A DNA stretch of 9,851 bases, from positions 1 to 9,851 of the forward strand of contig JBFLVQ010000348.1 of assembly GCA_040758525.1 (NCBI GenBank), in the 5' to 3' direction. Below are positions 6,084-9,851 of this stretch, piece by piece; position 1 is the stretch's first letter, and each line of letters starts with the position of its first letter. This DNA comes from JBFLVQ01 sp040758525 (GTDB lineage: Bacteria; Acidobacteriota; Blastocatellia; Chloracidobacteriales; JADJPF01). Below the pieces are notes generated by a model, which had not been told where the DNA came from, did no database searches, and worked only from the letters and a program-made list of their open reading frames with translations. The position numbers were made by a program, and so were the translations under genes.

Positions 6084-6569
6084 TTACTCCGTAAATTTTT
6101 TATTGTGTAGCAGCCTACCCATCCTATTCAAAAACTTACCACTCTCTTGGAATACTAGCTGTTCCAAATAGTTCTCAAAAAGGCTTGTTGATTGATTGCG
6201 AAATTTGTTCAAGGGCTGATAATTATCTTTTGCTAACTGCAGGAATACCTGTTCGTTAATTTCACAAATATGTTCAGTGGTAGGTTCTAGCCGTGGTGAA
6301 TGGAGATGAAAGATATAACGAATAGCTTTTACTACCAGGTGTTCATTGCGACGTATAAACTCTTGCCAGACTAACTGTGTTTGCTCAAAAGGTTGTTGAG
6401 AATCAAGAAGTTTCGTGATCAATTCGCCATTACTGTACTGACGGACATCCATAATCCTGGTAGCGTCCTTAACACTGATAAGAGTTGTAATATCCGTAAT
6501 ACACGTAATGTTCATAGTACGGAAAACCCCTGCCACAGCCGTAACACTGATAATACTCTCATCCTTCAT
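6084..6569 (-). CDS. ECF-like sigma factor, region 2 only (no region 4)
   Basis: The open frame is 161 residues. The conserved part starts at about residue 44 (SNGELITKLLDS) and matches the N-terminal half of divergent ECF sigma factors: WQEFIRRNEHLVVKAIRYI (about 68-86), then the INEQVFLQLAKDNYQPLNKF block that corresponds to the core-polymerase-binding 'DDLVQEVFLRL' helix, then LFENYLEQLV. The protein ends soon afterwards at NKKFTE, so the -35-binding helix-turn-helix (region 4) is missing. The first 39 residues are coded by short repeated DNA (NIT-CIT-DIT), so the true start may be Met40 (6452) or Met19 (6515, AGGGG 11 nt upstream); the longest form is given. It forms an operon with the zinc-finger/TPR gene 6 bp downstream. 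It may be a diverged sigma, or a sigma-derived adaptor. Confidence 0.65.
   Translation of the reverse strand: MKDESIISVTAVAGVFRTMNITCITDITTLISVKDATRIMDVRQYSNGELITKLLDSQQPFEQTQLVWQEFIRRNEHLVVKAIRYIFHLHSPRLEPTTEHICEINEQVFLQLAKDNYQPLNKFRNQSTSLFENYLEQLVFQESGKFLNRMGRLLHNKKFTE
6470..6553. repeat. Short repeats in the 5' part of the sigma-like gene
   Basis: TAACACTGATAA occurs at 6470-6481 and again at 6542-6553. Between them, three 9-bp units starting GTAAT (GTAATATCC, GTAATACAC, GTAATGTTC; 6486-6512) lie in tandem. On the coding strand the 9-mers read NIT, CIT, DIT. Similar GTAATA/TTACGG words recur in the long repeats at 1587-1855 and 2552-2842. The repeats may be regulatory sites overlapping an over-long predicted N-terminus. 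Confidence 0.6.
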
Positions 6570-7017
6570 GCCTGCACAATAAGATACCTTGCTCCTATAA
6601 AGGAAAATGAAGAGAAAATAGCAAGACTTAGGCCAATTACCTTAATGATCTTTGAGGAGATATTAACTTAATGCAAAATAAGGGTTAATGATTGCTATTC
6701 GGAATCAACATAGTTGTCCAATAGGTGGGGCACAATATCGTAGATAGAGGCATAGTCGAGGAAAAGTGGTTAAGAAGAAATCGCTAACACATCGAAGGCA
6801 TAACAGTTGTGTAAGGCAAAGGCTTTGCTCTATGGCCTGTCTTGTTCCAGAGCAAACGACCGTTAATCCCGTAACCGTGAGCGGTGGCCTGCAGGGCTTG
6901 TCACAATATAAACGTCCCTTTATAAGGCCGCTGTTACGTCTGGGCATCCCTTACTGATAACATCTCTCATCGGCCACGAGTTATCAATATGCTAACCTTT
7001 TCTACTATTGTAGAGCC
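6570..7017. other. Intergenic stretch without a recognised gene
   Basis: This stretch contains the upstream region of the sigma/TPR operon. On the - strand a frame near 6650-6570 reads KIIKVIGLSLAIFSSFSFIG and stops at an ATGA overlapping the 6569 start, but it has no usable start codon. Reading frames of 63-80 codons on both strands at 6705-6957 have no ribosome site and no family resemblance that I can support. No tRNA, CRISPR or insertion-sequence ends were seen. Confidence 0.5.
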
Positions 7018-7110
7018 CTAAAATTCTTCCAACCTCATTGCCCTGGTTAGCAGTTTGTCTCCTTTGAGGAAAGGGCATTGAGTCATCCAAGCACCAAGTT
7101 TGGTGCCCAT
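7018..7110 (-). CDS. 30-residue small protein with perfect Shine-Dalgarno
   Basis: The peptide reads MGTKLGAWMTQCPFLKGDKL and ends LTRAMRLEEF. It is preceded by AAAGGAGGTGA (7116-7126), a full match to the 16S rRNA tail, with AGGAGG 8 nt from the ATG, so translation is very likely even though the product is tiny. It is mixed basic and hydrophobic, with one cysteine and no membrane helix. An AT-rich TATAAGAT about 20 bp above the ribosome site could be a -10 box. It lies 150 bp downstream, same strand, of the 39-residue membrane peptide. I recognise no family; it could be a small effector, a signal peptide precursor or a leader ORF. Confidence 0.5.
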   Translation of the reverse strand: MGTKLGAWMTQCPFLKGDKLLTRAMRLEEF

Positions 7111-7220
7111 TAACCTCACCTCCTTTAACCCATAGTAAGCTTATCTTATAAATTAAGGTGCAAAAACTTAAGGACGAATTGCAGCTAGTTACAAAAATAA
7201 ATGGACGAATTTGATTTAAT

Positions 7221-7258
7221 AATTATCTCAGCCCCCTTCCTCTGAGAACTGAGAAATT
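7221..7258 (-). terminator. Imperfect hairpin after the small membrane peptide gene
   Basis: On the - strand AATTTCTCAG (7258-7249) pairs with CTGAGATAATT (7231-7221), starting a few bases after the stop at 7263, followed by an AT-rich stretch. The position suggests a transcription terminator, but there is no clean T run. Confidence 0.35.
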
Positions 7259-7262
7259 CTGC

Positions 7263-7382
7263 TTATCTGACCAACAGCAGTATTCCAATGATAACTTGCA
7301 TCGTAGCGAGTACGATTTGAATTATCGTCAGATACAGTGATGGACATTTAGCAGATCGCCGTCTGATCCGTGCCATAGCCAA
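7263..7382 (-). CDS. 39-residue basic, single-helix membrane peptide
   Basis: The frame is open to a GTG at 7445, but the ribosome site AAAAGGAGG (7390-7398) falls inside it, 7 nt before TTG (7382) and 13 nt before ATG (7376). TTG with 7-nt spacing is preferred, giving MAMARIRRRSAKCPS and then a hydrophobic helix, LYLTIIQIVLATMQVIIGIL, ending LLVR. Arg/Lys-rich N-terminus plus one helix predicts an inner-membrane peptide with the N-terminus in the cytoplasm. The shape is that of type I toxin peptides, holin-like peptides or small regulators of membrane complexes; sequence alone does not choose. It has its own promoter, leader ORF and two structured elements upstream, and a hairpin downstream, so it looks like a complete regulated unit. 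Confidence 0.55.
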   Translation of the reverse strand: MAMARIRRRSAKCPSLYLTIIQIVLATMQVIIGILLLVR

Positions 7383-7424
7383 TGCAGCACCTCCTTTTGA
7401 AAGATGCTGATCGGATTCCCGCCG

Positions 7425-7487
7425 CCTAAGCCTATGTATCTTCACAAACGAAGATGATCCTACATCTCCGTCACAACAGGGCTTAGG
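7425..7487 (-). ncRNA. Structured leader element 2 (nested hairpin)
   Basis: CCTAAGCC (7425-7432) and GGCTTAGG (7480-7487) are a perfect 8-bp inverted repeat. Inside it ATGTA/TACAT and TCTTC/GAAGA pair in turn around a 6-nt loop. It lies between hairpin 1 and the ribosome site of the small membrane peptide, in the transcribed leader. Confidence 0.55.
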
Positions 7488-7489
7488 AA

Positions 7490-7556
7490 GTAAAGGGGTG
7501 AAGATTGCCGCGAAATTAAGGAAGCGTTTTGGCGCAATTTCTTTGGCTCCCCTTAC
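7490..7556 (-). ncRNA. Structured leader element 1 (long imperfect hairpin)
   Basis: GTAAAGGGG (7490-7498) pairs with CCCCTTAC (7549-7556), with one bulge. AAG-ATTGCC (from 7501) pairs with GCGCAATTTCTT (to about 7543), enclosing a loop that itself has GCG and CGC runs. The base of the stem directly abuts the stop codon of the 12-codon leader ORF, so a ribosome terminating there would cover or melt the stem, as in attenuator leaders. Confidence 0.55.
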
Positions 7557-7595
7557 TCACAGATCCCAACCACCTCCATGAAGGTGTAAACGCAT
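7557..7595 (-). CDS. 12-codon leader ORF
   Basis: MRLHLHGGGWDL is followed by TGA. GGGAG lies 5 nt before the ATG. The stop ends one base before the long hairpin at 7490-7556. The peptide has two His, three Gly and one Trp, which could stall a ribosome if the matching amino acid or tRNA were scarce; no clear run of a single codon proves this. It is an attenuation-type leader by position only. Confidence 0.4.
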   Translation of the reverse strand: MRLHLHGGGWDL

Positions 7596-7622
7596 TTAAG
7601 CTCCCTCTCATGGTGCAATTAA

Positions 7623-7631
7623 ATTATAACA
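7623..7631 (-). promoter_or_regulatory. Extended -10 promoter (TGTTATAAT)
   Basis: On the - strand TGTTATAAT is a perfect extended -10 (TGn plus TATAAT). There is no good -35 box, which extended -10 promoters can do without. Transcription would start near 7616, about 21 bases before the 12-codon leader ORF. Confidence 0.5.
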
Positions 7632-7685
7632 CTTTGCCAGACAAGATCGGTTGTTGAAAAATGAGGCGTGTATAAAACCGTTGAC

Positions 7686-8255
7686 TCACTTCCCTTTGAA
7701 AAACTGCTTTATAAATTCCAAATCTATTCCCACCCCTTGAATGTTGGGTTTCAGAATCAGGGCGTCAACAATTGCGCCGCCCTTCCCTTTTTTCATTTCC
7801 CTGGCTACTGCAAAATCCGCCAGAGCTTGCTTTTTCTTAATGTCACTAAAGATTTTCTCGATTAGGTCTGCTACCTCTGTTGTTGTTTTACAGACTTCCC
7901 GAAGAGGTATCAGCAACAATCGGTCAGCGTGCAGTTTTCCCTCTTTTTGCCAATCTTTTCCGTAGTGGTGAAACTGGTGAGGATGCCTTGTTGTGATTAG
8001 AATGGCAGGCAAGATGCCATCCCCAGGCTGACCGTTGATATGATGCCAGGATAGAACCTCATCCTCAAAATGGCTGCCAACGACCCCGCGAATAACGACC
8101 GCATCAGCAGCAGAGGCTTTAGCAGCCATTTTGCTGAAGTTATTACGCAATGCGTCACCTAAAGGCTCATCCCATCCGTAATCCAGCAGATAGACGTAAT
8201 ACTCACGTTTTGCGTCTGTTGGTAACTCGCCAAGAGAATGAATCATTAAGCCCAT
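7686..8255 (-). CDS. Unrecognised 189-residue cytoplasmic protein
   Basis: No signal peptide or membrane helix. The sequence looks like an alternating alpha/beta protein: REYYVYLLDYGW, ADAVVIRGVVGSHFEDEVLSW, GILPAILITTRHPHQF, DRLLLIPLREV, then a helical C-terminal third (TTEVADLIEKIFSDIKKKQALADF) and a Lys/Gly-rich tail. A conserved-looking H-x2-Q-F-H-H cluster and the 'hydrophobic strand then ITTRHP' could mark a catalytic or binding site. I cannot name a family. The ribosome site AGAGG lies 10 nt before the ATG at 8255. It follows the DUF6615 gene on the same strand after a 123-bp gap that holds no gene but has a small hairpin (AACGC/GCGTT near 8321-8337), so co-transcription is possible. 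Confidence 0.75.
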   Translation of the reverse strand: MGLMIHSLGELPTDAKREYYVYLLDYGWDEPLGDALRNNFSKMAAKASAADAVVIRGVVGSHFEDEVLSWHHINGQPGDGILPAILITTRHPHQFHHYGKDWQKEGKLHADRLLLIPLREVCKTTTEVADLIEKIFSDIKKKQALADFAVAREMKKGKGGAIVDALILKPNIQGVGIDLEFIKQFFKGK

Positions 8256-8378
8256 TTGTCATCTACCTCTATTGCTGCTTCACACAACCGGGCGCGAACG
8301 GTACTGGAGTAATGATAAGAAACGCGCTTCGGGCGTTCCGGTTGATGCGATTATTAAGCAACGTTGCAGAATACCTCA

Positions 8379-9197
8379 TTATCTTCTTGAATACGCTTCT
8401 CTATATACATTGGGATTTTCCTCAATAATTAAAATGCCGTCGAGATCTAATGGCGACTGAACATCCAATACAGGAGGATCTACGCTCTGAGTAATATAGG
8501 ATGGAAGATGAGGAACTATCGGAGGAACAAGATTTGTATTGCCATTGAGTTTTAGTGCTATTCCTCGCGCCCGATGGGGAAGCGTTGGCCGTTTTGAATC
8601 TGCATGGCCACGACAACAAGCAAGACATATTAAAGGCATCGAGATTGGTTCGATGTCTTTGAGTTTCTTCAAGTTCGAATTGACTTTGATCTGGATTTTA
8701 TGGGTATCTGAAATAGAAGCTCCCCATAAGTCAGGAGTTTCAGCGAAAGTGCCGCAAGGCCAATCGGCATTGTACTTTCCTGCTGGCCAATAATTATAGA
8801 AGCAATACATAGAATAAAGATTTCGAGAGTTGGCATCCGAGATCAAACGATTTATCTGAAGAACGCCTGTTTTGCCAATTAGGTGATCCAAATGTTTATA
8901 TTCCAAGCTATCGATATCGAGTCGTTTTGCCTGCACTCTCATCCCAAACCATTCATGGCCAGAGCCAAACCACCATTCCCAATCAGCTCCTGTTTGGGAT
9001 TCCTTCGACCTACTAAACTTGATTACTCTAACTTCATCTGGACACATTCGTTTGAGTTGCAAAATGCGATAGTCGGTTATTGAATCCTCTCCAAGTTCAT
9101 CAAAATCTCGAAGCTCAGTCCACGTCTGTAGGGCCGCGAATGCAAAGGCTCTACAAATGCGGTCACGATTTGGAAGAGTGTAAAGATTGTCCAGCAT
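8379..9197 (-). CDS. DUF6615 family protein, possible nuclease fold
   Basis: The product is 272 residues. The first half matches the DUF6615 pattern as I know it: RAFAFAALQTW, GEDSITDYRILQLKR (about 36-50), GADWEWWFG (70-78), RVQAKRL (87-93), a YKHLDHL segment, GVLQINRLISDA, then YCFYNYW. Glu37, Asp72 and Gln89-x-Lys91 are spaced like the active site of PD-(D/E)xK nucleases, where Q-x-K is an accepted variant; this fold assignment is my inference. A Cys-rich CLACCRGH (about 191-198) may bind zinc. AAGGTG lies 4 nt before the ATG at 9197. The neighbours are a recombinase remnant upstream and an unknown protein downstream, a setting common for defence or cargo genes. Confidence 0.75.
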   Translation of the reverse strand: MLDNLYTLPNRDRICRAFAFAALQTWTELRDFDELGEDSITDYRILQLKRMCPDEVRVIKFSRSKESQTGADWEWWFGSGHEWFGMRVQAKRLDIDSLEYKHLDHLIGKTGVLQINRLISDANSRNLYSMYCFYNYWPAGKYNADWPCGTFAETPDLWGASISDTHKIQIKVNSNLKKLKDIEPISMPLICLACCRGHADSKRPTLPHRARGIALKLNGNTNLVPPIVPHLPSYITQSVDPPVLDVQSPLDLDGILIIEENPNVYREAYSRR

Positions 9198-9241
9198 TAT
9201 TCACCTTAACCTTTGGTCATTGGTTGCACCAAACAGTCGGG

Positions 9242-9684
9242 TCATTTGACCTGTATCTGGGGCAGTTTAACATACTTATAGAGCGTCGATTTTGAGACTT
9301 TAAGCGTGGCGCATATATCAGGAATGGAATTTGTAGAATCAGCCATCAGCGCCCGCGCCATTGCTATCTTTTTGGTATCCATCACCGACCGGCGACCACC
9401 TTTTTTCCTCGCGCCCGCGCCGCTTGTAGCCCTGCATTAGTACGCTCGTGGGTGATCCCCCGCTCAAATTCTGCTAGCGCCCCAAGAACGTGAAAGATCA
9501 GCTTGCCGCCTGCTGTTGTGGTATCGATATTTTCCTGAAGACTACGAAACCCAATCCCGCGCGCCTGTAGCCCCGTAACGGTCTCTAGCAAGTGTTGAAG
9601 CGACCAGCCTAGCCGGTCGAGCTTCCACACTACCAGGACATCGCCTTCCCGAATAAACGACAGTGCCGCCGCTAACCCTTCCTT
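9242..9684 (-). pseudogene. Serine recombinase (resolvase/invertase) remnant
   Basis: About 147 residues of a small serine recombinase (Tn3 resolvase/Pin type) are readable: GLAAALSFIREGDVLVVWKL, then DRLG-SL-HLLETV, RGIGFRSL-ENIDTTTAGGKL, IFHVLGALAEFERG, ERTNAGLQAARARGKK. The first ~55 residues, including the catalytic serine in the YxRVS motif, are missing: an in-frame TAA stands at 9685-9687, just before the homologous part. A shift in the A6 run at 9401-9406 (six T on +) breaks the frame at residue KK; reading on in the next frame restores GGRRSVMDTKKIAMARALM and the DNA-binding helix-turn-helix DICATLKVSKSTLYKYV. The expected Arg in LGRS is Trp (LGWS). With three defects the protein cannot be an active recombinase. 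Confidence 0.85.
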
Positions 9685-9738
9685 TTAGGAAGAGCTATAA
9701 TTTTCAAGTGACTGCTCAATAGTGATAGCAGCCAATTA

Positions 9739-9851
9739 CTATTTTTTCAATTTTTCAAGCTGATCTTTAGCGTTCTGGTTGTTTGGATTTAATTCTAATG
9801 ATTTTTCATAATTCTTAATGGCCAGCAGCTTATCCCCCTTGATCATGTAAG
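9739..9851 (-). CDS. TPR-domain protein, C-terminal end (partial)
   Basis: The last 37 codons of a gene that begins beyond the window. The end reads YMIKGDKLLAIKNYEKSLEL, NPNNQNAKDQLEKLKK, then TAG. This is the classic end of a tetratricopeptide repeat: GDK-LAI-NYEKSLELNPNN. In many bacteria such tails are attached to serine hydrolases or other exported enzymes, but the catalytic part is not visible. A CTGCT/AGCAG inverted repeat follows the stop on the - strand and could be part of a terminator. Confidence 0.85.
   Translation of the reverse strand, partial: YMIKGDKLLAIKNYEKSLELNPNNQNAKDQLEKLKK

Noticed and set aside
6705..6957. Overlapping frames on both strands, one with a CDKPC motif hinting at a transposase zinc ribbon
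   Set aside because: No ribosome site, only one Cys pair, and no further transposase motif could be read in any frame.
7668..7965. + strand frames opposite the 189-residue gene
   Set aside because: They are antisense to a well-formed gene with a ribosome site; no independent evidence.
9240..9251. GGTCA-TT-TGACC palindrome as a recombinase res site
   Set aside because: It lies at the coding end of the recombinase remnant and lacks the multiple sub-sites of a res region; a short palindrome of this size is expected by chance.
8422..9295. Several frames overlapping the DUF6615 gene on both strands
   Set aside because: They are shadows of the DUF6615 gene, which has clear family motifs.
1..9851. 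CRISPR array or tRNA/rRNA genes
   Set aside because: No evenly spaced near-identical short repeats with unique spacers, no tRNA cloverleaf and no rRNA-like segments were seen on either strand.

Overview
The window reads as a gene-sparse, accessory-type stretch of a bacterial chromosome or large plasmid. It holds intact genes, gene debris, repeats and remnants of mobile DNA. The host cannot be fixed from the sequence alone. Three things bear on it: a degenerate ECF-like sigma factor beside a zinc-finger/TPR membrane protein (a layout I associate with Acidobacteriota/Blastocatellia and some cyanobacteria), a small protein resembling the cyanobacterial 'FinO-like' family, and a bacterial group II intron end. 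Strong AGGAGG ribosome binding sites occur throughout. Phylum is left open.

Left part (1-1612). The window opens in the 3' end of a group II intron (domains V and VI). A small FinO-like gene follows on the + strand. On the - strand there is a frameshifted SEC-C zinc-motif gene, an attC-like imperfect palindrome, and a DUF6980-type cysteine-rich gene. The order gene, then attC-like site, then next gene, with the GTTAGGC core at the correct end, is what an integron cassette remnant would look like.

Repeat part (1587-2842). Two diverged direct repeats of about 270-290 bp flank a small membrane-anchored protein gene on the - strand. Each repeat contains two units about 106 bp apart that carry an ACCGTAATACTACC-like motif. 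A 19-codon upstream ORF overlaps the start of the membrane-protein gene (ATGA).

Central part (2924-6569). A secreted protein (+) with an in-frame hexanucleotide (Ser-Asn)4 repeat converges with a two-gene - strand operon. The operon encodes a sigma-region-2-like protein lacking region 4, then a 761-residue protein with an anti-sigma zinc finger, a duplicated linker motif, one membrane helix and a long TPR domain. I infer that the operon senses or scaffolds something at the membrane and controls transcription, with the secreted protein as a possible partner.

Right intergenic part (6570-7685). This is the least explained area. Reading the - strand, it contains an extended -10 promoter, a 12-codon leader ORF whose stop abuts a long imperfect hairpin, a second nested hairpin, and a consensus ribosome binding site. 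These lead into a 39-residue basic single-helix membrane peptide. A 30-codon ORF with a perfect Shine-Dalgarno follows further on. This is the strongest candidate for an undescribed regulated small-peptide system.

Right end (7686-9851). On the - strand lie an unrecognised 189-residue protein and a DUF6615 protein with nuclease-like D-x-E/Q-x-K residues. Next come a serine recombinase remnant, lacking its catalytic N-terminus and frameshifted in an A6 run, and the C-terminus of a TPR protein running off the window.
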